This document shows positions 7,173-15,781 of a stretch of DNA of 64,000 nt, piece by piece. The position numbers and the translations under genes were made by a program. Position 1 is the first letter of the stretch; every line of letters begins with the position of its first letter. The stretch spans positions 1 to 64,000 of the forward strand of contig CAYTVG010000012.1 of NCBI GenBank assembly GCA_964441755.1. The letters run 5' to 3'. This DNA comes from JAUMBM01 sp964441755. Its GTDB lineage: Bacteria > Bacteroidota > Bacteroidia > Chitinophagales > Saprospiraceae. The notes under the pieces were generated by a model. The model was not told the DNA's origin and did no database searches. It saw only the letters and a list, made by a program, of their open reading frames with translations.

Positions 7173-10036
7173 GAGCGCTGCAGTCGGATTCTGTAAAACA
7201 TACTCAGCGTCAGGCCTATCATCATGAGGCTGGAACCCAGCCAAAACAGGTTGATGCCAGGGAAAGAGATGGCCTGCAGGGCTATCCAGTCCGAGCGATA
7301 GGCATCGGTCGCCAGGGCAAAGATAGCCTTGGGTTGTCTGTCTGCCTGATATCGTGCGATGAAAAAGCTAGCCTTACCCGTCGCAGGATCCAAAGAGGCG
7401 AAGCGTATATGCAAACCCAGTGCCTGTACCTCATCCTTAATGTTCATCGGTTTGGAATCGCGGATAAAGAAGACGGGCTGCGCGAGCCAGCTACTGTCGG
7501 TGCCGGCTGCTTTTACCTCCAGCATAGCAGCCACAGCAATATCCTTTTCTTCCCGGCGGTAGTAAGGATGATCCGGCTCTTTATCATAGCCGCTGAAACG
7601 TATTTGCAGGCCACCCACCGTAGTTTGCTCGCCTGCTTTTAGCTCAACACGCTGGTAGTCCAGCTTGTCCTCTGCAACCAGGTATTCGTCGAGTATAGCC
7701 TGGTCCAGCTTTACACGCATATTATATTCATTGAGCTGAACGGGGAAGCTGAAGAGCAGATCATCGCGCAATACGAGTAAGGGCTCGGCTTCGAGCGCCT
7801 CAGGATCATCGGATGAATGGATGCGAAACCGGAAACCCAGCGCCAGGTCGCCCTCCTCAGGGCTGTACTCAGGATGCTCAGGTGCACGATTGACGCCCAG
7901 GGCCTCGACTTTGTAGGTACGCAGCAGAAAGCTGTCGGCGGATCTGAGCCTGACCGTGTCCACAAAACTGAAAGCTTCACCGGCGGCAAGCTCAATGGTG
8001 CGGTAGTTGAGGCTATCCTCTTTACTTTGCTTTATGCGCACATCGATTTCCTCCTCAGGGAGTGCTGCAACATGCGTGAAAACATCGCGGTCCCAGTAGT
8101 GCTTGGTGCTGGGATTAGACGCAGCTATTTTGGTGAAATCTTTTTCGTACAGTACGTTGGGTGTAAGCGAAAAAGATTCCTTGGTGTTGCCCTTCTCATC
8201 ACGCAGCTTATAATCTACGGTAAATGTGCGCGTGAGGCCATCGATGGTATCTTGGGCAAAGGTGACCTCGTAGGGGCCGAGCGCCATAGGAGAGTCCTTG
8301 ATGAGCAATACGGTATTGCGCTTAGACTCTTCATCGGACGTGAGGCCTTCCATGAGGAAGGGATTTTGGGAAATGATCTCCTTGTTGAGACCGCTGGCGA
8401 GTACGCCTATCACCATAACACCGAAACCAAGGTGCGCCAGCACAGAACCTGAGGCTTTTACATTGCCCCGAAGGAAAGTCAGCAGATAATCGGCATTGGT
8501 GATGATCGCAAACCAGCCTGTGAAAAGAAGTAGCTTGTATTGCCAGGCAACCGCATTGATCCAGGTGAGCGTCAGGAAAGTCAGGGCAGCTGACAGGGTG
8601 ACAGCAGCCGCGGTGCGAATCAGGAAAGCGCGCTGCCGCCCTTCAAAATTGATTTCGCGATAGCGCAGATACTGACCAATGCCCGATAGCAGTCCGATCA
8701 GTACGCCCACCCACAACTGCTGCTTATTGTAATACGGCACGGGATCTGTAATCACCTGACCGACGAAGGCCGGGTCAAAGAAGGCCCTGATTTTGTTATA
8801 CACAGGCAGGGAAGTGGCCGCAGTGATTAATACGGAGGAGAAGAGGAAAACCAGACTACCGATAAACATCCAGAATTCGCGGCTGCTAATGGCCTCTTCC
8901 TTTTCCGGCTGGGGAATTTGCCGGTGGCGGTACACCAGCAATCCTATGGCCAGCAAAGTATACAATAGAATAAACAGAATCAACTGATTTTCGAGCCCCA
9001 TTTCTGTAAACGCATGCACAGAAGTCTCTCCCAGCACGCCTGAGCGTGTGAGGAAAGTAGAATATACGATGAGGACGAAGGTGAGCATATAATACACATA
9101 AGTCGCCCTGATCCCGTGCGAAGTATTGCGGGCAACCAGGTTGGTGTGGATGCCGGCGACCAATATAAGCCAAGGCACGAGCGACATATTTTCTACAGGA
9201 TCCCAGGCCCAGTAGCCGCCAAAACTGAGCGCCTCATAAGCCCATGCGCCTCCCATAAGGATACCGGCCCCCAGGATGCCACCGCTCATCAGTGCCCAGG
9301 GCAGTGCCGGCTTCAGCCACTCGCGATGCTTGCCCGACCACAGGCCGGCAACAGCAAAGGCAAAAGGAACGCTGGTAGAGGCAAAACCAAAGAAAAGCGT
9401 AGGCGGGTGCACCGTCATCCACCAGTTTTGCAACAAAGGATTCAGGCCCGTACCCTCCAGCAAGCTTACATAATTGGCTTGCGCAAAAATAGGCGCATCC
9501 ATCACATCCCGCAGCAGCAGCGTCGGATTGCTGCCGATGCGTACAGGATCATCACCCAGTCCTACATAGACACCCAGGATCATGCTGACCAGTACGACCT
9601 GTATGGAGGCCAGCACCGACAGCACATAAGGTTCCCACTCTTTGGCGGAGAGCAGCAGCAGTCCGCCGATAATCACGTGCCAGAACATCCACAGCAAAAA
9701 GCTGCCCTCCTGGCCTTCCCAGAAGGCAGAGAAGACGTATTTGAACAACAGGTCGTCATTGACGTGCGCCTGTACGTACTGGTATTCGTAGTACTTATTG
9801 ACCATCATAAAGAAAATGGTCGTAATCACTGTCAGGATAGATACACCGTGCACCACAAAAGCGGTACGCCCCATCTTGAGCCACTGGGCGGCTTCGGTAG
9901 GATTTTCCCGCCTGCGGGTCACCATAAAATAGGAAACGGTGGCGAGCAGGCCAGCGACAAAAGCCAGCATAATGCCGGCATGGCCGATCCGGCCAGGCCA
10001 CAGATGTTCACCTATGTACTGAATTTCTTCCGTCAT
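7169..10036 (-). CDS. ccmF: Cytochrome c-type biogenesis protein CcmF/CcsA family
   Basis: The 955-residue polytopic membrane protein has many hydrophobic helices in its N-terminal two-thirds and the tryptophan-rich WWD signature of haem-handling proteins near residues 270-300 (FGGYWAWDPVENMSLVPWL). Conserved HPPTLF lies upstream of it. A large periplasmic region of about 280 residues precedes the last helix (LFWLGSSLMMIGLTLSMFY). CcmF is the haem lyase component that attaches haem delivered by CcmE to apocytochrome c. The gene follows ccmE by 16 nt and overlaps the DUF2520 gene. It is longer than a typical proteobacterial CcmF (about 650 residues) because of the large periplasmic region. Confidence 0.93.
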   Translation of the reverse strand: MTEEIQYIGEHLWPGRIGHAGIMLAFVAGLLATVSYFMVTRRRENPTEAAQWLKMGRTAFVVHGVSILTVITTIFFMMVNKYYEYQYVQAHVNDDLLFKYVFSAFWEGQEGSFLLWMFWHVIIGGLLLLSAKEWEPYVLSVLASIQVVLVSMILGVYVGLGDDPVRIGSNPTLLLRDVMDAPIFAQANYVSLLEGTGLNPLLQNWWMTVHPPTLFFGFASTSVPFAFAVAGLWSGKHREWLKPALPWALMSGGILGAGILMGGAWAYEALSFGGYWAWDPVENMSLVPWLILVAGIHTNLVARNTSHGIRATYVYYMLTFVLIVYSTFLTRSGVLGETSVHAFTEMGLENQLILFILLYTLLAIGLLVYRHRQIPQPEKEEAISSREFWMFIGSLVFLFSSVLITAATSLPVYNKIRAFFDPAFVGQVITDPVPYYNKQQLWVGVLIGLLSGIGQYLRYREINFEGRQRAFLIRTAAAVTLSAALTFLTLTWINAVAWQYKLLLFTGWFAIITNADYLLTFLRGNVKASGSVLAHLGFGVMVIGVLASGLNKEIISQNPFLMEGLTSDEESKRNTVLLIKDSPMALGPYEVTFAQDTIDGLTRTFTVDYKLRDEKGNTKESFSLTPNVLYEKDFTKIAASNPSTKHYWDRDVFTHVAALPEEEIDVRIKQSKEDSLNYRTIELAAGEAFSFVDTVRLRSADSFLLRTYKVEALGVNRAPEHPEYSPEEGDLALGFRFRIHSSDDPEALEAEPLLVLRDDLLFSFPVQLNEYNMRVKLDQAILDEYLVAEDKLDYQRVELKAGEQTTVGGLQIRFSGYDKEPDHPYYRREEKDIAVAAMLEVKAAGTDSSWLAQPVFFIRDSKPMNIKDEVQALGLHIRFASLDPATGKASFFIARYQADRQPKAIFALATDAYRSDWIALQAISFPGINLFWLGSSLMMIGLTLSMFYRIRLQRS

Positions 10037-10052
10037 GAGCAGCAGCTGGTAA

Positions 10053-10451
10053 TTAGTTGATTTGATTTTCTTTGAGGTAAACCTCCTCGTCTTTGTACTT
10101 AGAAGGGCACTTCATCAGTACATCCGTTGCGACGAAAGCATCATCTGTCATGCGGCCCGTGAGGACAATCTGCTCGGAAAGCTCAAAGTCCTGTGGCTTT
10201 GGCTGCAGCAGCACCACTTTTTGTTCGGTGCCTTCTGCATCTCGCAGATAGAAGCTGAAATGGTTAGGATCCTTCTGCGGATCGTAGACCATAGCTTTGT
10301 CTTTTGCCAGCTGGCCGGCAATTTTGACCCGCTCGCCGGAGCGGCGGGCATCATCGAAGTTGCCATACTCACTGAGGTCCTCCGACGCAGACACGAAGAG
10401 GCCAATGGCAACGGCCACCATAACGGCAGCGATGATGTAGATACGTTTCAT
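10053..10451 (-). CDS. ccmE: Cytochrome c maturation protein CcmE, CxxxY type
   Basis: The 132-residue periplasmic haem chaperone is anchored by an N-terminal helix (residues 4-20). An OB-fold region follows (RVKIAGQLAKD, HFSFYLRD, IVLTGRM). Instead of the usual HxxxY haem-binding motif it has C115-P-S-K-Y119, the CxxxY variant known from the alternative System I* found in some bacteria and archaea. It is the first gene of the ccmE-ccmF-DUF2520 unit. A TAnnTTTG element (TACCTTTG, 10468-10475) lies 16 nt upstream of the ATG. Confidence 0.92.
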   Translation of the reverse strand: MKRIYIIAAVMVAVAIGLFVSASEDLSEYGNFDDARRSGERVKIAGQLAKDKAMVYDPQKDPNHFSFYLRDAEGTEQKVVLLQPKPQDFELSEQIVLTGRMTDDAFVATDVLMKCPSKYKDEEVYLKENQIN

Positions 10452-10467
10452 AAGAACAAGCTTTGTG

Positions 10468-10475
10468 CAAAGGTA
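10468..10475 (-). promoter_or_regulatory. Bacteroidota -7 element (TACCTTTG) for ccmE
   Basis: On the minus strand TACCTTTG matches TAnnTTTG, with a TTG 22 nt upstream (10498-10500), slightly wider than the usual 19-21. It lies between the divergent ccmE and ftsE-like genes and would serve the ccmEF unit. Confidence 0.5.
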
Positions 10476-10655
10476 CGATAAGCGGCCTTCAAGGACGCAA
10501 TAAAGCTGTCATAATAACAACATATTATTCCTTTTCGTTCGCCGGCAGATTTTTACCCGCCCGACACAGGCCTGCCTGCGGCGGTGCCTGTGAAGAAGCC
10601 CGGCTTGAGTTGTAAATTTTGCCTTATCTTGTGAGCAAGAAACGGATTGCCCAGC

Positions 10656-11339
10656 ATGTCAAACCTGATAGTAGACCTTCGCAACGTACAAGTGCAGCAA
10701 GCCGGCAAGCCGGTGCTGCAGCAAGTAAATTTCAGAATTTCTCAGGGAGAATTTGTCTACCTGATCGGCAAAACCGGGGCGGGCAAATCCAGCCTGCTCA
10801 AGACGCTGTACGGCGCCCTGCCGGCGGCAGGCGGGCAGGGCATGATCGCCGGCTTTGACCTGGGCTCCCTCAATCGGCGGAGCATCCCGCTGCTGCGCAG
10901 GAAGCTGGGCATCGTTTTTCAGGACTTCAGCCTGCTGTCGGACCGCTCGGTTTTTGAAAACCTGCGCTTCGTGCTCCGCGCCACAGGCTGGCGCGACGAG
11001 CGGCTGATGCGCGAGCGCATCGACAGCGTTTTGCAGCAGGTAGGGCTTGCAGGAAAAGGCATGAACATGCCGCACGAGTTGTCAGGCGGCGAGCAGCAGC
11101 GGGTGGCCATCGGCCGGGCGCTGCTCAACACACCGCTGTTGATACTCGCCGACGAACCTACGGGCAATCTAGATCCTGATACCAGCGATGATATTCTTAT
11201 GCTGATGCGCAACCTTGCCAGGCAGCACCAGACAGCTGTCCTTTTTGCTACCCATGATTATCGGTTGCTGCAACATTTTCAGGCGCGTGTGGTGCGCTGC
11301 CATGAGGGCAAAATCGTGAACGATGAGGAGTTTTTTTAA
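10656..11339 (+). CDS. ftsE: FtsE-type ABC transporter ATP-binding protein
   Basis: The 227-residue ATPase has Walker A (GKTGAGKSS, near residue 38), the Q-loop (GIVFQDFSLL), the ABC signature (ELSGGEQQRVAIGRALL) and Walker B (LLILADEPTGNLDP), followed by the switch His (FATHDY). Overall length and sequence fit FtsE, which with FtsX regulates septal peptidoglycan hydrolases; no ftsX lies next to it. A LolD-like exporter ATPase is the main alternative. The ATG at 10656 (MSNLIVDLRNV) was preferred to an in-frame TTG nine bases earlier. Its 3' end abuts or overlaps the FAD oxidoreductase gene. Confidence 0.85.
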   Translation: MSNLIVDLRNVQVQQAGKPVLQQVNFRISQGEFVYLIGKTGAGKSSLLKTLYGALPAAGGQGMIAGFDLGSLNRRSIPLLRRKLGIVFQDFSLLSDRSVFENLRFVLRATGWRDERLMRERIDSVLQQVGLAGKGMNMPHELSGGEQQRVAIGRALLNTPLLILADEPTGNLDPDTSDDILMLMRNLARQHQTAVLFATHDYRLLQHFQARVVRCHEGKIVNDEEFF

Positions 11340-11343
11340 AAAA

Positions 11344-13257
11344 ATGACCAGCTCGCGCCTTGGGCCGGCCATGGGCCGCCGCAGGCTGTTTGCCTGCCTG
11401 CTTATGATGCGTTGGCTGCTGCCGGGCGCTGCTGCGCAGGCGCCTCCTGTTGCGCCCGAGATCGTTGTTGTAGGCGGAGGGCTCAGCGGCACTTTTGCGG
11501 CCCTGCAGGCCGCGCGCCTGGGCGCTTCGGTGCTTTTACTGGAGGAAACCCCCTGGCTGGGGGGCATGCTGACCGCCGCCGGCGTGTCAGCCATCGACGG
11601 CAACCACCGCCTGCCCTCGGGCCTGTGGGGCGAGTTTCGCGACAGCCTCTACGCCCGCTATGGCGGGCCGGCGGCGGTGGAGACGGGCTGGGTGAGCAAT
11701 ACGCTCTTCGAGCCTGCTGTCGCGCAGGATATCCTGCGCAATATGGTGGCGGCGACGCCGCGCATCAGCCTGCAGCCGGAGGCACAGTTGCTGACGCTGC
11801 AGCGGCAAGGGACTGGCTGGAAGGGGGTTTTTTTACAAAAAAACCAACAGCACGCTTTTCGCTGCCGCGTGCTGGTAGAGGCTACGGAGCAGGGCGACTG
11901 GCTGCGGGCGCTGGGCGTGCCCCGCGATCTTGGCATGGACAGCCGGGCCGCAAGCGGCGAAGCTTTTGCGCCGGCAGAAGCCAATGATATTGTGCAGGAT
12001 ATTACCTATGTAGCGATACTCAAAGATTATGGACCGGGTGCTGACAGGACCATTCCGCGGCCGAGGGGCTACGATCCCGATGCGTTTCGCTGTTGCTGCG
12101 AAACGGCCGATCCGTCACAGAAAAACAGCTCGCTTATCGACTGCGCACGCATGCTGAGCTACGGCCGGCTGCCCAATGGTAAGTATATGATCAACTGGCC
12201 CAATTGCGGCAATGATATTTACCTGCAGCTAGCGGATACGACGCCCGATGAGCGCCGCAGGCTGCTCGAGGCAGCCAAGCTACATACGCTGCGCTTTGTT
12301 TATTTTATACAGCACGAACTGGGCTACCGCCAGCTCGGCATTGCTGAGGGTGAATTTCCGACGTCCGACGGGCTTCCATTGATTCCGTATTATCGGGAGG
12401 CGGCCCGCATCCGCGGGCTGGTGCGGCTGACTGTCAACCACCTGATCAGCCCTTTTGATCAGCCGGAGCCGCTCTACCGAACCGGCGTAGCCGTGGGCGA
12501 CTACCCGATTGACCATCACCACAAAAAAAATCCGGCAGCACCGGACATCGATTTTATCAACATCAAAACGCCTTCTTTTAACCTGCCGCTGGGGGCACTC
12601 ATCCCTCCCGATTTCCCCAATCTCATCGCTGCGGAAAAAAGCATAAGCGTCAGCAATATCGTCAATGGTGCCAGCCGGCTGCAGCCGGTGGTCATGGGCA
12701 TTGGTCAGGCTGCAGGTACGCTGGCAGCGCTGGCGGTGCGGCTGGGGGTGCCGACGGCAGAGGTGCCCGTGCGGCTGGTGCAGGCGAGCCTGCTGCAGCA
12801 GGGGGCTTATCTGATGCCATACATCGATGTGCCTGTGACGGATTTTCATTTTTCGGATATTCAGCAGATTGGGGCAACAGGTGTTATAAAAGGTGTGGGT
12901 GTGCCTTATAAATGGGCCAACCAGACCTGGTTTTATCCCGAGTGGCCTATTTCGGAATATGAACTGCTCGATGGCCTGCGCCCCTGGTATTCGCAACTGG
13001 CGCAGCGCCGGGACGCTTCTGGTATGCGGCTTCGCCCGCCTTACTTGCTGTCCTTGCTGACGGCTGTCAGGCCCGGGCTGACGCAGGCCGAGCTGCAGGC
13101 CGCCTGGCAGGAAGCCGGACTCGGGGACGTGCTGCCTGACAATTACGCTTTCAACCGGCGGGAGGCTGCTGTGCTGGTCAATCGATTGTTGCGGCCTTTT
13201 GATATGCCTGTCGATCATCGGGGGCATCCGTTGACGGTGGGGGTTGATGGTCGCTAG
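11344..13257 (+). CDS. Secreted FAD-dependent oxidoreductase (FAD_oxidored family)
   Basis: The protein has a signal peptide (RRRLFACLLMMRWLLPGAAAQ) followed by an ADP-binding fold (EIVVVGGGLSGTFAALQAARLG) and the family stretch LLEETPWLGGMLTAAGVSAIDG. It fits the FAD_oxidored family of exported flavoproteins, often found near glycan-use genes in Bacteroidota and Planctomycetota; the substrate is unknown. ATGs at 11323, 11344 and 11371 are all in frame. The first overlaps the ftsE stop and would allow coupling; 11344 and 11371 give more typical signal peptides. About 637 residues. The 306-nt gap after it holds a palindrome (13273-13289) and a promoter element for the symporter. Confidence 0.88.
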   Translation: MTSSRLGPAMGRRRLFACLLMMRWLLPGAAAQAPPVAPEIVVVGGGLSGTFAALQAARLGASVLLLEETPWLGGMLTAAGVSAIDGNHRLPSGLWGEFRDSLYARYGGPAAVETGWVSNTLFEPAVAQDILRNMVAATPRISLQPEAQLLTLQRQGTGWKGVFLQKNQQHAFRCRVLVEATEQGDWLRALGVPRDLGMDSRAASGEAFAPAEANDIVQDITYVAILKDYGPGADRTIPRPRGYDPDAFRCCCETADPSQKNSSLIDCARMLSYGRLPNGKYMINWPNCGNDIYLQLADTTPDERRRLLEAAKLHTLRFVYFIQHELGYRQLGIAEGEFPTSDGLPLIPYYREAARIRGLVRLTVNHLISPFDQPEPLYRTGVAVGDYPIDHHHKKNPAAPDIDFINIKTPSFNLPLGALIPPDFPNLIAAEKSISVSNIVNGASRLQPVVMGIGQAAGTLAALAVRLGVPTAEVPVRLVQASLLQQGAYLMPYIDVPVTDFHFSDIQQIGATGVIKGVGVPYKWANQTWFYPEWPISEYELLDGLRPWYSQLAQRRDASGMRLRPPYLLSLLTAVRPGLTQAELQAAWQEAGLGDVLPDNYAFNRREAAVLVNRLLRPFDMPVDHRGHPLTVGVDGR

Positions 13258-13272
13258 GCGTCTTGGTATACG

Positions 13273-13289
13273 TCAGTTTGTCAAACTGA
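13273..13289. promoter_or_regulatory. Operator-like palindrome TCAGTTTG-T-CAAACTGA
   Basis: The 17-nt perfect inverted repeat with a single central base is too tight for a hairpin loop and has no T-tract, so it looks more like a dimer binding site than a terminator. It lies 16 nt after the FAD oxidoreductase stop and about 300 nt before the symporter. No regulator gene is adjacent. Confidence 0.35.
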
Positions 13290-13511
13290 TGGCCACAATA
13301 CCGGACATCCGGCCGCAATGCCGCGCACAAAACCTTTTGTATGCATCACGCTCGCTGACGGCCAGGATACGCAGGTATTGCACGCACGAAATTTCCTGTG
13401 ACCACCGGAAAGGATAGCCTGGGGTAACGGTCATGAACGATCATTGTATGTCATAAAGGGTCAAAAGATGTCGTTTGCCAAATTTGATAAGGTTGTTTTA
13501 GGAATTGAACG

Positions 13512-13519
13512 TATATTTG
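13512..13519 (+). promoter_or_regulatory. Bacteroidota -7 element (TATATTTG) for the symporter
   Basis: TATATTTG is an exact TAnnTTTG match 56 nt upstream of the likely ATG at 13576. No TTG stands at 19-21 nt upstream (one is at 16), so the -33 part is weak. The remainder of 13258-13563 shows no gene. Confidence 0.45.
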
Positions 13520-13575
13520 ACTTTTGTCGTGCGGTTGGGTGCGTATCTGCCCCTGCCGGATAAATGTGTCTGTAT

Positions 13576-15405
13576 ATGTCACTGTCTACGCTCGATCTGG
13601 GGATCATTCTGTTGTACATCATTGTCGTACTGGCGGCGGGCTTTTATATGTCGCGCTATGCCTCCCGTGACCTGAATGCTTATTTTCTGGGCAACAACCG
13701 CATGAAGTGGTATGCGCTGGGGCTGAGCAATGCTTCGGGCATGTTCGATATTTCGGGTTCGATGTGGACGGTGAGCATCCTGTTTATCTATGGTCTGAAG
13801 AGTGTATGGATACCTTGGTTGTGGCCGGTGTGGAATCAGGTTTTCATCTTTGTCTACCTGGCGCTGTGGCTGAGGCGATCCAATGTGATGACCGGGGCGC
13901 AGTGGATCAGTTTTCGGTTTGGCGAGGGGCGGGGGGCGCGGCTTTCGCACATGATTATTGTAGCTTTTGCCATCATCAGTGTGCTGGGGTTTATGGCCTA
14001 TTTTTTTGAGGGTATTGGAAAATTTTGTGTGCTGGTGCTGCCCTGGGATCTTAGCTGGTCGCTGGGGGAACTGTCGTTGACTTCAGCGCACAGCTATGCG
14101 CTCCTGATGTGCGGATTTACAGCGCTTTATACAATTAAGGGGGGTATGTACTCGGTGGTAGTGACGGAGGTATTGCAGTTTGTGGTGATGACGATTTCCT
14201 GCCTGGGTATTGCCTATATAGCTTTTACTTCCGTCAGCCATGAACAGATTATTGCTGCGGTACCGGCTGGCTGGGACAATATGTGGTTTGGCTGGGATTT
14301 GGGTCTTGACTGGCAGGGTACGGCTTTTGAGGCGATCAATGCACGCATTGAGGCCGACGGCTTTGGCCTTTTTGGGCTGTTGATCATGCTGATGGTGTTC
14401 AAAGGAATTTTTGCATCGGTGGCCGGGCCGGTTCCCAGCTACGATATGCAGCGGGTACTGTCAGCAGAGAGTCCGGTGGCAGCAGCCAAGATGAGCATGC
14501 TGACGGTGGCGGTGCTGTTTATTCCGCGCTATCTGATGATAGCGTCTTTTGCGGTACTGGGTATTGTATACCTGGGACCGGAGCTGCAGGCGATGGGGGA
14601 AAATATTGATTTTGAACAGGTGCTGCCTATGGCCATACAGCGATTTGTGCCGGTGGGGCTCAAAGGGCTGCTGCTGGCCGGGCTGCTGGCAGCTTTTATG
14701 GGTACGTTTTCGGCTTTCATCAACTCAGCGCCTGCCTATATCGTCAATGATATATATAAAAAGTATATCAACCCGTCGGCATCGCAGGCGAGGTATATAC
14801 GCCTGAGTATCTTGTCATCTCTGGTGCTGGTGGTAGTGGGTGTCACTTTTGGTTTTTTTGCCAAGTCACTTAACCAGCTGACGCTTTGGATTACGGCGGC
14901 CCTGTATGGGGGCTATGCAGCAGCCAACGCACTCAAATGGATATGGTGGCGGTTTACAGGCTATGGGTATTTTTACGGTATGCTGTTTGGGCTGATAGCC
15001 TCTACGGTTAAGCTTTTTGTGTTTCCTGAGTACACGGATATTTTTGTCTTTCCGCTGATTCTGTTGGTTTCCCTGCTGGGTTCGGTCATCGGGACCTACC
15101 TGCATCCGGTGGAAGATATGGAGGCGGTGAAAGCTTTTTACCGGCAGACACGTCCCTGGGGCTTTTGGGGGCCTGTGAAGGAGGCAGTCATGCGGGAGCA
15201 GCCCGATTTTGTGCCCAATGGTGATTTGGGAAAAGATGCAGTTAATATAGTGATTGGTATTGTCTGGCAGATGGCACAGGTAGTGTTACCCATCTATTTT
15301 ATCATCAAAGATTACGGACAATTGGCCTTGTGGACAGCGGTGCTGATGGCTACTTCTTTGCTGTTGAAAAAATGGTGGTGGGACAGGTTGGAGGCTTCCG
15401 CCTGA
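13576..15405 (+). CDS. Sodium:solute symporter (SSS family)
   Basis: The 609-residue polytopic membrane protein has the SSS fold: STLDLGIILLYIIVVLAAGF as the first helix, then FLGNNRMKWYALGLSNASG with the conserved small-residue region, and SLLDs typical of sodium-coupled transporters such as the sialic acid, proline and glucose symporters. About 13-14 helices are visible. The substrate cannot be read from sequence. Its setting next to an epimerase, GH92 and SusCD suggests a sugar or sugar acid. An ATG at 13564 is also in frame; 13576 gives the more usual N-terminus. Confidence 0.9.
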   Translation: MSLSTLDLGIILLYIIVVLAAGFYMSRYASRDLNAYFLGNNRMKWYALGLSNASGMFDISGSMWTVSILFIYGLKSVWIPWLWPVWNQVFIFVYLALWLRRSNVMTGAQWISFRFGEGRGARLSHMIIVAFAIISVLGFMAYFFEGIGKFCVLVLPWDLSWSLGELSLTSAHSYALLMCGFTALYTIKGGMYSVVVTEVLQFVVMTISCLGIAYIAFTSVSHEQIIAAVPAGWDNMWFGWDLGLDWQGTAFEAINARIEADGFGLFGLLIMLMVFKGIFASVAGPVPSYDMQRVLSAESPVAAAKMSMLTVAVLFIPRYLMIASFAVLGIVYLGPELQAMGENIDFEQVLPMAIQRFVPVGLKGLLLAGLLAAFMGTFSAFINSAPAYIVNDIYKKYINPSASQARYIRLSILSSLVLVVVGVTFGFFAKSLNQLTLWITAALYGGYAAANALKWIWWRFTGYGYFYGMLFGLIASTVKLFVFPEYTDIFVFPLILLVSLLGSVIGTYLHPVEDMEAVKAFYRQTRPWGFWGPVKEAVMREQPDFVPNGDLGKDAVNIVIGIVWQMAQVVLPIYFIIKDYGQLALWTAVLMATSLLLKKWWWDRLEASA

Positions 15406-15562
15406 TTGGGCTTTGCCCTGCTTTTTGGCTGCTGATTTTTTTCATACATCAACAGAAGGTCACATGTCAGCTGTCTGTTAGCGTACTGGCAACCTGAAAC
15501 ACACCTGGTGCGCATGCATTATGCCTGTTGGTTATGTGAAGTGGACTGCCTTGTATTCCACA

Positions 15563-15733
15563 TCATTTTTTCAGGCTTGACAGGGCTGCGCCGGCCATAC
15601 CCAGGCCTACGCCCACCGAAATCCCCAGGGCTGGTTCTTTGAACAACAAGGCTGCAATGCCACCGAGCATGGCGCCAAACATAATTCCCAAAGAGATGCG
15701 TAGCGCCAGCCGATTGTCTGATGGCTCTTTCAT
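15563..15733 (-). CDS. Small glycine-rich membrane protein
   Basis: This 56-residue protein has a hydrophilic N-terminus (MKEPSDNRLALRISLG) and two Gly/Ala-rich hydrophobic segments (IMFGAMLGGIAALLF and LGISVGVGLGMAGAAL) with a glycine-zipper spacing, and it ends in SSLKK. It is probably an inner-membrane protein; the function is not known. The start at 15733 is supported by a full promoter (15750-15781) immediately upstream on the same strand. A longer frame starting at 15781 would begin inside that promoter. Confidence 0.7.
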   Translation of the reverse strand: MKEPSDNRLALRISLGIMFGAMLGGIAALLFKEPALGISVGVGLGMAGAALSSLKK

Positions 15734-15749
15734 ACAGGTTAATTTTGCA

Positions 15750-15781
15750 CAAAGATAACAAACCAGATGATAGGTGAACAA
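15750..15781 (-). promoter_or_regulatory. Promoter of the small glycine-rich protein (TTG-N21-TATCTTTG)
   Basis: On the minus strand TTG (15779-15781) is followed after 21 nt by TATCTTTG (15750-15757), an exact TAnnTTTG with accepted spacing, 16 nt before the ATG at 15733. It overlaps the first base of the divergent DUF4434 gene. Confidence 0.65.

Noticed and set aside
9116..10060. 314-codon frame antisense to ccmF
   Set aside because: The ccmF reading is unambiguous and the antisense peptide is low in hydrophobic core and unrecognisable.
12280..13227. 315-codon frame antisense to the FAD oxidoreductase gene
   Set aside because: Same reason: a shadow of a well-supported gene.
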